DNA from: Planctomycetota bacterium
GTDB lineage: Bacteria > Planctomycetota > UBA11346
NCBI GenBank assembly: GCA_007131555.1
Contig: SLQH01000003.1
Coordinates: 1 to 7,465, forward strand
Reading direction: 5' to 3'
Length of the DNA: 7,465 bases
Shown one piece after another: positions 1 to 6,257 of the stretch; positions within the stretch are counted from its first letter, which is position 1; each line of letters starts with the position of its first letter. Below the pieces are notes generated by a model. It did not search any database. It was given only the letters and a program-made list of their open reading frames with translations, and was not told the DNA's origin. The translations under genes were made by a program, and so were the position numbers.

Positions 1-8
1 CGGAAGAT

Positions 9-124
9 TTCACGCCCGCTGCGCTCAAGGGCGCAGGGATCGCCAAGGAAAGCCAAGCACCTGCCTTCTTGGTCCTACTCCGCCGCCCGCAGGGCCTCTG
101 CGCTCTTTGCGCTCTCTGCGTGAA
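9..124. repeat. 116-bp intergenic element with imperfect 30-nt inverted ends
   Basis: The stretch begins with TTCACGC (9-15) and ends with its reverse complement GCGTGAA (118-124). The similarity continues inward: 9-38 and the reverse complement of 95-124 share TTCACGC, then GCGC, then an A/G-rich spacer, then GCGCAG. The right arm contains three short tandem units, CTCTGCG (96-102), CTCTTTGCG (103-111) and CTCTCTGCG (112-120). The middle holds CCAAG and CTTGG segments that can pair. There is no credible ORF across it. From memory, CTCTGCG/CTTGGCG-type repeats ending in GCGTGAA are common between genes in many environmental bacterial genomes, so this is probably a dispersed, non-coding, MITE- or REPIN-like repeat. 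No target-site duplication was recognised, and the left flank is cut short by the window edge. Confidence 0.6.
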
Positions 125-177
125 GCAATGTCAGACCCAGCGCTCGCAGAACAGATCAAGGTTGTATCCTACACGAC

Positions 178-207
178 ATCGTACAGCCTCGGTTTCGTTG
201 ATCACAA
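178..207 (-). promoter_or_regulatory. Possible sigma-70-like promoter reading off the left edge
   Basis: On the minus strand TTGTGA (207-202) is followed after 18 bp by TACGAT (183-178); each hexamer matches its consensus at four of six positions. It lies just past the kinase stop codon and would transcribe through the repeat element into a gene outside the window. The rest of 125-246 shows no gene. This is a consensus match only, and chance is a real alternative. Confidence 0.22.
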
Positions 208-246
208 TCCATGGTCGTTGCAACTACGATGATAACGCTGTTCGCT

Positions 247-3200
247 TCAGCCCTGCATGCCGGTACGGGCCAGGCCCTGTTCGGCAATGCCACACCATCC
301 GCTGCCTATCTGATGCAGATGACGGTAGGCGACCATGGCGTCTTCGCGATGATGATAGCTTTCTGCCACCCAGGCCGCCAGGGCCTGCAGGTATTGCCCT
401 TCCTTGAGCTTGACGATCGGGCCCCACACCGTCTCCCAGGTCAAGAATCCCAGGGCGTAGAAGGCCAATTGGGCCACAGCGGATACGTCAACGGCAGTGC
501 GCTCAATACCTGGGCCATCAAGCAGGCGATAGCAGATCCGCATGTCCTCTTCAGCCTCGGCTTCATGACCAAGCCGGTGATGACAGGCGGCGCGCAGCAG
601 GCGATATGGCGGCGTCAGGTCCTCTCCGGCCAGCACCTGACAGAGGATATCGGTACCGCCAAGACCAGCCACGGACAGCAGGTCCCGGACGCCCCGCCAC
701 CCGGACAACTGTTGACGCCACCGTTCGGTACGATCCTCGGTATCTGGCGAAACCGTCTGGAGGCGGCGCAAAAGATCAACATAGTCATGCTGCATGCGCA
801 AGGACGGGACCGCAAAATTATAGCCCATCTCACGACAGGCGACGATGTGTTCAGCCAGGGCATGAGCCGCATCGCGAGCCTGCATGTCGAGGAGCTTGGC
901 CGTATACTGACGCAGGGCATCATCGACACACCAGACCACCGTCTGCAACAACAAGTGTTCATCGGCAAAGCCCCGGATCAGATGGCGCAACAGCCCCAGG
1001 TCCTCGACCGTTGACTCGTCCAGCCCATCCTTGCGGATGCGTTCACCCAAAAGATCGACCACCCACAGGCAGAAACGGGACCGCACCAGATCCCCTGCCT
1101 CCTGGTACGACAGCACCTCGCGCAGTCCCCGGGCGATGGAACGACGGCCAGGATCGACGAGGATACGTGCCAATTCGTAGATCGCATCCTGGGCCAGGGG
1201 ATGATCAAGGTGATCAGACAGGAAGTCGCGCAGCTCACGTTCGGCCTGACTACGATGCCCGGCCTCAAGAAAGGTCAGGCACAGCATGAAGCGGGCCTCG
1301 ACCATCTCCTCGCTATCGCCATGTTCCGCCAGAAAGCGGCGGTAGAAGTCTATCGCCTGGGGAAACAGGTTCTGACGCAGCAGTTCGTTGGCGACATGAA
1401 AGCTGGGGACCATCAGCGGATTGCGGCGCTTGTCGACGGCAACCTGATGGACCACTATTTCACTATTGTAGGTTCCGATCGCCATCTGACGATGCAAAGG
1501 CCCCAGCAGAGGACAGGGATCACGCACCATCAGGGCGTCCTGGCCAGCAATCCGCAAGACCAGATTGGCCCCGACCGTCTCGACCTCCAGGCGGATATGC
1601 AGTTCCTCGCCTGATTCATGGGCGCTATGCGCAGCCACCCACGAGCGCATGGTCAACAGACGTGGACTGAAGATGTCATGATCACCCTGGTTCCGGCTGA
1701 TGGTCAACCATTTGCCGTCATAGGCACCGACCCTGAAGGCGTACGAACCACTGGCTGGCATACCCCGCATGAAGATGCTGAACTCAGTTCCCGAACGCAG
1801 GGTCAAGTCGAGGGTCAGGCGGGCATCATCGGCCGCCTCCAAGGCCAGGGGATAGACCTGAAGACCGCGCCCACCAAACACGATGCCCCCCAATTCGGGA
1901 TGGAGGACCTGATCCGTGGGATCAGACTCGTAGCTGATGACCTGTTCATCAAAGGGTTCCAGAACAGGACGGGCATGATAATTCCACATTCCCAGGCTCA
2001 ACCATGCGGCTTCTCGTTCACGGCGCAGGCGTTGACGTTCGGCCTCGGCAAAGTTGGCCGACAACTGATCCAGCAGATCGGAGATCTCCTGACGAAAGCT
2101 GGCACAGTCCGGATAACGATCGCCCGGCTCCAGGGCCAGGGCCCATTCACTGATCCGCACCAGGGCCTGCGGTGCATCAGGCCACAGGACCTCAAGGGAT
2201 CGGCGCTCACCATTCTGGACCTGTTCGATGAAGTCGACCAGGCTGGCCTCAGGAGCCCGCTCAATCGGAGTCCGCAAGCTCAACAACTCGACCAGGATGA
2301 CACCCAGACTGTAGATGTCTGATCGTTCATCAGCCGATTTGGCCTCACCACGAGCCTGCTCCGGGCTCATGTAGGCCGGCGAGCCGAGCACCGCCCCGAA
2401 ACGGGTACTGCGCACCGAACTCTCGCTGCTGCCATGACGGGTCCGGGACTGGGCCGAGGAGGTCCTCACCGGCAACTGGGTGCTCACCGGCAGCTGCCGG
2501 GCCGGCGGCCGCTCACCGTGGGTCGTCGAACGATGTCTGGTCGTTGATGAGACGTTGCTGCGCTGGCTGATGCGGGTCGCACTCTGGTCCCAATGGTCTG
2601 TGCTCGGACAGGTATCGGCAGTATCGATGTCTTCGGATCGACGCCCGGTGACTCGAACGGTCTGCGATGATCGCGATGTGATGGGAGCCGAGGGTGCTGA
2701 TATCGCCGTTGAAGAACTGAGCGTGGCATCCTCATCTTCGGGATTGCCGTCACCAAAGATCTCGTCAAAGGCCGATTCATCTTCGATGACCGGAGCCGGC
2801 GGGGCATGCAACTCGCGGGCCAACCCCCAGTCAATGATGCGGACCTCGCCATGATCACCGATGATGATGTTGGCCGGTTTGAGATCACGATGGACAAGAC
2901 CCTGGCTGTGAGCGTAGTCGATGATGTCCATGATGCGCATGAACAGTGACAGGCGGTCAACCAGACTAGCCTCCTGCCAGGGATCAGCCGCTGCCCGCAG
3001 ACCCTCCAGGTAGTCATCCAGGGTCCCGCCACGGGCCATGGCCATGACATAGCAGACCGCCCCACCACCGGTCACGGCCCGCTCATGGACCGCTACCACT
3101 CCAGGATGCTGGAGACGGGCAGTGAAATGGATTTCGTGGTCAAAGCGGGCGGCGACCTCGTTGTGATAACGGTACTTCTGATGCAGGACCTTGATCGCCA

Positions 3201-3321
3201 CCTCACGCGCCAACTGACGATCCCAGGCAGCGTACACGGTGCCGGTGGTACCTGACCCCAACTGGGAACTGATGGCATATCGGCGGGCAATCACCACCCC
3301 TTTGGACAAGGCTCCGCTCAT
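247..3321 (-). CDS. Large cytosolic Ser/Thr protein kinase with LamG-like and TPR-like C-terminal regions
   Basis: A Hanks-type Ser/Thr kinase that would transfer phosphate from ATP to protein Ser/Thr. Visible from the ATG at 3321 (1024 aa): glycine-rich loop GSGTTG at 22-27, lysine of VAIK at 44, C-helix Glu 63, catalytic HRDLKPAN at 144-151, metal-binding DWG at 164-166 and GSPAYMSPE at 313-321. The DWG-to-SPE distance is about 155 residues because a Ser/Thr/Arg-rich insertion sits at about 173-306. The kinase domain ends near 420 and a short charged helix follows. Residues about 441-632 look like a beta-sandwich (FSIFMRG, SYAFRVGAYDGKW), resembling LamG/DUF1080 folds. From about 640 the protein is helical, TPR-like at first (FPQAIDFYRRFLAEHG), then unrecognised. 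No signal peptide or membrane segment is seen. ATG 3321 is preferred because AGAGGG (3335-3330) lies 8 nt upstream; GTG at 3330 is the alternative. Its GC content is lower than that of its neighbours. Substrates are unknown. Confidence 0.93.
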   Translation of the reverse strand: MSGALSKGVVIARRYAISSQLGSGTTGTVYAAWDRQLAREVAIKVLHQKYRYHNEVAARFDHEIHFTARLQHPGVVAVHERAVTGGGAVCYVMAMARGGTLDDYLEGLRAAADPWQEASLVDRLSLFMRIMDIIDYAHSQGLVHRDLKPANIIIGDHGEVRIIDWGLARELHAPPAPVIEDESAFDEIFGDGNPEDEDATLSSSTAISAPSAPITSRSSQTVRVTGRRSEDIDTADTCPSTDHWDQSATRISQRSNVSSTTRHRSTTHGERPPARQLPVSTQLPVRTSSAQSRTRHGSSESSVRSTRFGAVLGSPAYMSPEQARGEAKSADERSDIYSLGVILVELLSLRTPIERAPEASLVDFIEQVQNGERRSLEVLWPDAPQALVRISEWALALEPGDRYPDCASFRQEISDLLDQLSANFAEAERQRLRREREAAWLSLGMWNYHARPVLEPFDEQVISYESDPTDQVLHPELGGIVFGGRGLQVYPLALEAADDARLTLDLTLRSGTEFSIFMRGMPASGSYAFRVGAYDGKWLTISRNQGDHDIFSPRLLTMRSWVAAHSAHESGEELHIRLEVETVGANLVLRIAGQDALMVRDPCPLLGPLHRQMAIGTYNSEIVVHQVAVDKRRNPLMVPSFHVANELLRQNLFPQAIDFYRRFLAEHGDSEEMVEARFMLCLTFLEAGHRSQAERELRDFLSDHLDHPLAQDAIYELARILVDPGRRSIARGLREVLSYQEAGDLVRSRFCLWVVDLLGERIRKDGLDESTVEDLGLLRHLIRGFADEHLLLQTVVWCVDDALRQYTAKLLDMQARDAAHALAEHIVACREMGYNFAVPSLRMQHDYVDLLRRLQTVSPDTEDRTERWRQQLSGWRGVRDLLSVAGLGGTDILCQVLAGEDLTPPYRLLRAACHHRLGHEAEAEEDMRICYRLLDGPGIERTAVDVSAVAQLAFYALGFLTWETVWGPIVKLKEGQYLQALAAWVAESYHHREDAMVAYRHLHQIGSGWCGIAEQGLARTGMQG

Positions 3322-3487
3322 CACCGCCACCCTCTAGCCCACACAGCCGGCACTGCCCAGGTCTTGGACACCACCACGAGACAGCAGAGGAGGACAGGGG
3401 GACACAGCATTGATCCAGACCATCCGCCAGGGGTTCACGGGCTCGCTTACATGCACACCTAAAGCAAGTGGCTCATGAGCGAGCGTG

Positions 3488-3516
3488 ATCCTACACCATG
3501 GACACAACTCAAACAA
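3488..3516 (-). promoter_or_regulatory. Candidate sigma-70-like promoter for the kinase gene
   Basis: On the minus strand TTGTTT (3516-3511) and TAGGAT (3493-3488) are separated by exactly 17 bp. TAGGAT matches the -10 consensus at four positions. Transcription would start near 3481, giving a leader of about 160 nt before the kinase ATG. The gap between radC and the kinase (3322-3608) contains no other convincing feature: a 96-codon reading frame there overlaps the end of radC, has no recognisable domain and is not annotated. The call rests on consensus matching alone. Confidence 0.35.
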
Positions 3517-3608
3517 GCGGGCTTCTGGTGATGATATGCAGGCGTTACAGCACAGCGATGGAAGACCTCGGAGAAGTCCGCGCCGGAGATCAGCAGACCG
3601 CCGCCCCC

Positions 3609-4538
3609 TCAGCTTTCCCGCCACAACTCCGGATGGCCATGACGAATACTGTAGTATCGCCCTCCATCACCGATGATGATATGGTCGGCCAGGGGAATGC
3701 CGACCACCCGACCGGCCTGGCGCAGGGCCCGGGTCACGGCGAGATCGGCGGCCGAGGCCTCGCAGATACCGGTGGGATGGTTGTGGGCCACGATGACCGA
3801 CGAGGCGTTGGCCCGCAGGGCGACCCGAAACACCAGACGGGCTCCGGCCTCGGTACCGTCGACATCGCCCTTGCTGACCATCTGGGGTTCACCGATCAGG
3901 CGGCTGCGGGTGTCCAGGGGCAGGAGCCAGAACTGCTCGTGATCACGCGGAGCCAGTTCCCCAGCCAACAGAGCCACCACCTCCTGGGGGCCGCGCAGGG
4001 ATGGCCTGGTCTTGCGGACCGCCAGGGCCAGGCGACGGCCCAGCTCGAAGGCGGCGGCGATCTCAGTGGCCTTGGCCGGTCCCAGACCATGACTGCGGGC
4101 CAGTTCCTGGACATCCTGGTCGGCCAGTCCCAGCAGGCCATCATGGTCGCGCAACAGGCGTTCGGCCAGTTCCAGGACCCCCTCACCAGCTCGGCCGGTG
4201 CGCAGCAGCACCGCCAGCAGCTCGGCGTCGGCCAGGGCCCCGATGCCTTGCCAGCGGGCCTTCTCACGCGGCCGTTCGCCTGCGGCCAACTGGTGCAGGC
4301 GCCCGGCAGTAGCCGGAGGATCGGTCAGTAGACGTTGATACCCGGCCCGGACCTCGGCCTGCCAGCCCAGGGCCGTGACCTCGCCGGCGCCGACCAGGGC
4401 CTGACAGAGTTCGCGGGCCCGATAATGGGGCACCCCGGCCGCCACCAGGGTCTCGATGCTGGGACAGGGGTCCTCAAGGGCCCGCTCAAGGGCTGAGCGC
4501 AGGGCCGCATCGCCATGCAGACGCGCCGCCAGCCGCAC
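3609..4538 (-). CDS. radC: RadC family JAB/MPN-domain protein with N-terminal extension
   Basis: A RadC/UPF0758 protein with a JAMM-type putative metalloprotease fold. The family's role is unsettled; the old DNA-repair assignment is doubtful. Visible in 309 aa: the classic N-terminal motif GERPREK (87-93), followed by ALADAELLAVLLRTG (101-115), a helix-hairpin-helix-like stretch LGPAKATEIAAAFELG (152-167), and the JAB domain with Glu 201 and the metal-binding motif HNHPTG...S..D (His 252, His 254, Ser 262, Asp 265), all intact. Ordinary RadC proteins start shortly before GERPREK. Here about 77 residues precede the core, rich in Ala, Leu and Arg, with no recognised domain. The GTG start at 4538 is supported by AGGGGGG (4552-4546), 7 nt upstream. 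No Met occurs before residue 220. It lies 3 nt after the stop of the membrane-protein gene, so the two are probably translationally coupled. Confidence 0.93.
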   Translation of the reverse strand: MRLAARLHGDAALRSALERALEDPCPSIETLVAAGVPHYRARELCQALVGAGEVTALGWQAEVRAGYQRLLTDPPATAGRLHQLAAGERPREKARWQGIGALADAELLAVLLRTGRAGEGVLELAERLLRDHDGLLGLADQDVQELARSHGLGPAKATEIAAAFELGRRLALAVRKTRPSLRGPQEVVALLAGELAPRDHEQFWLLPLDTRSRLIGEPQMVSKGDVDGTEAGARLVFRVALRANASSVIVAHNHPTGICEASAADLAVTRALRQAGRVVGIPLADHIIIGDGGRYYSIRHGHPELWRES

Positions 4539-4541
4539 CGC

Positions 4542-5063
4542 TCAGCCCCCCTGCATCCGGGCCACCAACACCAGCCACAGGATCATGATCAGCAGCAGTG
4601 CCAACAGAATCAGGATGCGCCGACGCCGGGGATCGGGGCGATCGGCCACCAAGCGCTCAATACGAGAGCGCAGGGCGGCACAGGTGCTGCGACAGCGTTC
4701 ACAGGCGGCGACGTCCTGGGCCTGCCAGGCCTGGGCCGCCTCTTCGGCCAGGGCCCGGGCCTGACGGGAGGCCGCGTGCAGATCGCTGTCGTCGTGGCCC
4801 TCGGCCGCCATCACCACCGCCCAGGCGTCGACATGCACTTGATGCACGGCCGCTCCGGCGGCAGCCAGGACCTGATGCTGGGCGGCCCGCTCGGCCGGCG
4901 GACGATCATCGACCTCCGGTACCGGCGCGACAAAGCGCAGTTCGTCGGGCAGATCGCGAGGCAGACGCAAGGCCTCGACCACCGCCACGCCAAGGATCAC
5001 CATCAGTCCGAAACCACTCAAGGCCAACAGCACCGCCACCATGGTCATCAACAGAGGGTCCAT
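4542..5063 (-). CDS. Small membrane protein with two transmembrane segments, function unknown
   Basis: The 173-residue protein matches no family I recognise. From the ATG at 5063 it has a hydrophobic segment at about 8-30 (VAVLLALSGFGLMVILGVAV), a hydrophilic, Ala/Glu/Arg-rich and probably helical middle of about 115 residues, a basic patch RRRR at 146-149, and a second hydrophobic segment at 150-168 (ILILLALLLIMILWLVLVA), then only a few residues. By the positive-inside rule the middle would be cytoplasmic and both termini outside. A small cysteine cluster, CERCRSTC, sits at 121-128. The frame is open upstream to 5231, but that part overlaps a repeat arm and lacks membrane or domain character, so 5063 is preferred. 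The Shine-Dalgarno signal there is poor and ATG at 5048 is also possible. It is probably co-transcribed with radC. Confidence 0.7.
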   Translation of the reverse strand: MDPLLMTMVAVLLALSGFGLMVILGVAVVEALRLPRDLPDELRFVAPVPEVDDRPPAERAAQHQVLAAAGAAVHQVHVDAWAVVMAAEGHDDSDLHAASRQARALAEEAAQAWQAQDVAACERCRSTCAALRSRIERLVADRPDPRRRRILILLALLLIMILWLVLVARMQGG

Positions 5064-5145
5064 GCCTGGCAATGCTAGAAGCAGGCCGGATCGGCACAAG
5101 CGCAGCCGGGTGGAGGGGTCGCGGTGATGAGCAATTTCGTATCCT

Positions 5146-5174
5146 GCCATATGAATACACAATTGCATGCGCAA
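5146..5174 (-). promoter_or_regulatory. Weak promoter-like pair upstream of the membrane protein and radC
   Basis: On the minus strand TTGCGC (5174-5169) and TATGGC (5151-5146) are 17 bp apart within the most AT-rich part of this intergenic region (about 5131-5166). The hexamers match the consensus only partly, so the support is mainly position: about 80 bp ahead of the chosen start codon at 5063. Confidence 0.2.
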
Positions 5175-5202
5175 ACGCTCCCAAGCTGGCCGCATCTGCA
5201 CC

Positions 5203-5435
5203 CGGAGCACCGGGCCTTGGCCCGCGTGCATTAGCGGGCGACGATCCTTGAGACCAGTATAGGCCGGGGCGTCGCCTTCATCGCCGTGCCCCGCTTGCGC
5301 TCTGTGTCACCGCCCATGATCACGAGTCGCGGTATCTACGAGCCGTAGCCCAGGTGCCCTGCCGCCGATCAAGCTGGCACTTGGCGAAAGCATGGGAAAC
5401 ACGCGTAGGCACGCGGGCCAAGGCCCGGTGCTCCG
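5203..5435. repeat. Perfect 27-bp inverted repeat flanking about 180 bp of hairpin-rich DNA
   Basis: Positions 5203-5229 and 5409-5435 are exact reverse complements over 27 bp, with a 179-bp spacer. Each arm is itself a near-palindrome: CGGGCC-TT-GGCCCG in the left arm and CGGGCC-AA-GGCCCG in the right, with GCAC/GTGC outside it offset by one bulged G. Each arm could therefore form its own hairpin, or the arms could pair with each other as one long stem. It sits between the end of the radical SAM gene and the start of the membrane-protein gene. No transposase or target-site duplication is visible; the 8-bp flanks differ. It could be a REP/REPIN-like pair, a MITE, or a structured transcript. 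Confidence 0.75.
5230..5408. other. Spacer between the inverted-repeat arms: several hairpins, no gene
   Basis: Three simple hairpins can be drawn inside the spacer: CGGGGC (5265-5270) with GCCCCG (5288-5293), loop 17 nt; CTACG (5336-5340) with CGTAG (5344-5348), loop 3 nt; and CCAGGTGCC (5350-5358) with GGCACTTGG (5376-5384), loop 17 nt and one G-T pair. A competing pair is GGCGACG (5237-5243) with CGTCGCC (5270-5276). The single G-T pair would be G-U in a plus-strand RNA but an A-C mismatch in a minus-strand RNA, slightly favouring plus. No convincing protein-coding frame crosses it. The rest of the gene-free stretch (5064-5202 and 5436-5498) shows only the weak promoter-like pair at 5146-5174 and a small GGCC-GGCC hairpin near 5477-5486. 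Confidence 0.4.
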
Positions 5436-5498
5436 TGATAGGCTTGTGATGGACAGTGGTCATTGGCGAGTCCGAGGCCGAAAAGGCCACGTATCAGA

Positions 5499-6257
5499 CT
5501 ATTCCTCACAGGCTCCCAACTGCGCCGCCGCCCTCCGCCAAGCTGCCAGGGTGGCGGCGTCGACGGGGATCAGGGCGCTGTCGCAGGGCGGCCGGTCGAC
5601 AGTGGTGATCTGGATCTCGCAGGGTCGCAGGGTCCGCATGTCGGCCAGCCAGGCCTGCTGGGCGGCGGCCTCGGCATTGCCAGGACGACCATCGCGGCGG
5701 GCGAAGAGCAGGGCCTGGATGCGCAGCTGGGGCAGGCCGGCCAGGACCCGACGCCGGTCGCTGAGCCGTCGTCGTCCGAGCGGGGCCCAGCAACCCTGCT
5801 CGGCACCGGGGTCCCACTTGAAATAACTGGCGTCGATGTGCTTCAGGGCGGCGACCACCGCCGGATCGTCGAGGCCATCACCGTTGCTCAGCAGGATCAG
5901 GCGCGGGCGCTGGGATCCGGCCCAGGCGGCCAGGGTGGTGGCCAGCCAGGGCACATAGCGGGCGAAATCGGGATGCTCGGTGGGCTCACCGCCGCCGGCC
6001 AGGGTGACGACATCGACCGAGCCCGGCGTCAAGGCCGCCAGGGCCCGGGTGGTGGCGGTGCACAGATCATCCAGGCTCACCATCGCACAGGCCGGATCAT
6101 CGCCGAGATGACCGAGCTGACAGTAGGGGCAGCCCCACCGGCAGCTGCGCCCCCCCGGCCACGAGCAGCTGATGCCCAGGCTGCGGCCGAAACGGCGGGA
6201 GCTGACCGGGCCGTAGATCAGGTCATCCGGGACATGACCGCCGTGATCATCGTTCAT
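5499..6257 (-). CDS. Radical SAM protein, COG0731-like
   Basis: A small radical SAM enzyme of 252 residues, which would use a [4Fe-4S] cluster and S-adenosylmethionine to make a 5'-deoxyadenosyl radical; the substrate is unknown. Visible: the opening YGPVSSRRFGRSLG (15-28), typical of COG0731-like proteins; the cluster motif CRWGCPYC with Cys 39, 43 and 46 (CX3CX2C), followed by QLG; the SAM-binding GGGEPT at 88-93; and LSNG at 123-126 with YFKWDPG at 145-151 at later strands of the barrel. The segment from Ser 30 to Cys 39 differs from the usual form of the family. The chosen ATG at 6257 has TGGAG (6269-6265) 7 nt upstream and overlaps the end of the AraC gene by 11 bp, indicating translational coupling. 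The frame is open further upstream, but that part is antisense-like and lacks domains. COG0731 includes wyosine-synthesis (TYW1-like) relatives; that specific role is not shown here. Confidence 0.88.
   Translation of the reverse strand: MNDDHGGHVPDDLIYGPVSSRRFGRSLGISCSWPGGRSCRWGCPYCQLGHLGDDPACAMVSLDDLCTATTRALAALTPGSVDVVTLAGGGEPTEHPDFARYVPWLATTLAAWAGSQRPRLILLSNGDGLDDPAVVAALKHIDASYFKWDPGAEQGCWAPLGRRRLSDRRRVLAGLPQLRIQALLFARRDGRPGNAEAAAQQAWLADMRTLRPCEIQITTVDRPPCDSALIPVDAATLAAWRRAAAQLGACEE

Noticed and set aside
211..2322. Three long plus-strand open frames (211-1014, 1201-1614, 1618-2322) opposite the kinase
   Set aside because: They are antisense to a gene with intact kinase motifs, have low-complexity Gln/Gly-rich translations and no recognisable domain; codon bias of the real gene explains them.
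3334..3624. Minus-strand 96-codon frame between radC and the kinase
   Set aside because: It overlaps the end of radC, has no recognised domain, and contains the better-supported promoter-like site.
3498..4331. Plus-strand frame of 277 codons opposite radC
   Set aside because: It is Gln/Gly-rich with no domain, and the minus strand encodes a complete RadC core.
5203..5435. Retron-like or integron attC-like site because of the long inverted repeat
   Set aside because: No reverse transcriptase or integrase is visible in the window, and no diagnostic core motif was recognised.
5470..5498. GGCC-GGCC hairpin after the radical SAM stop as an intrinsic terminator
   Set aside because: The stem is only 4 bp and no U-run follows it on the minus strand.
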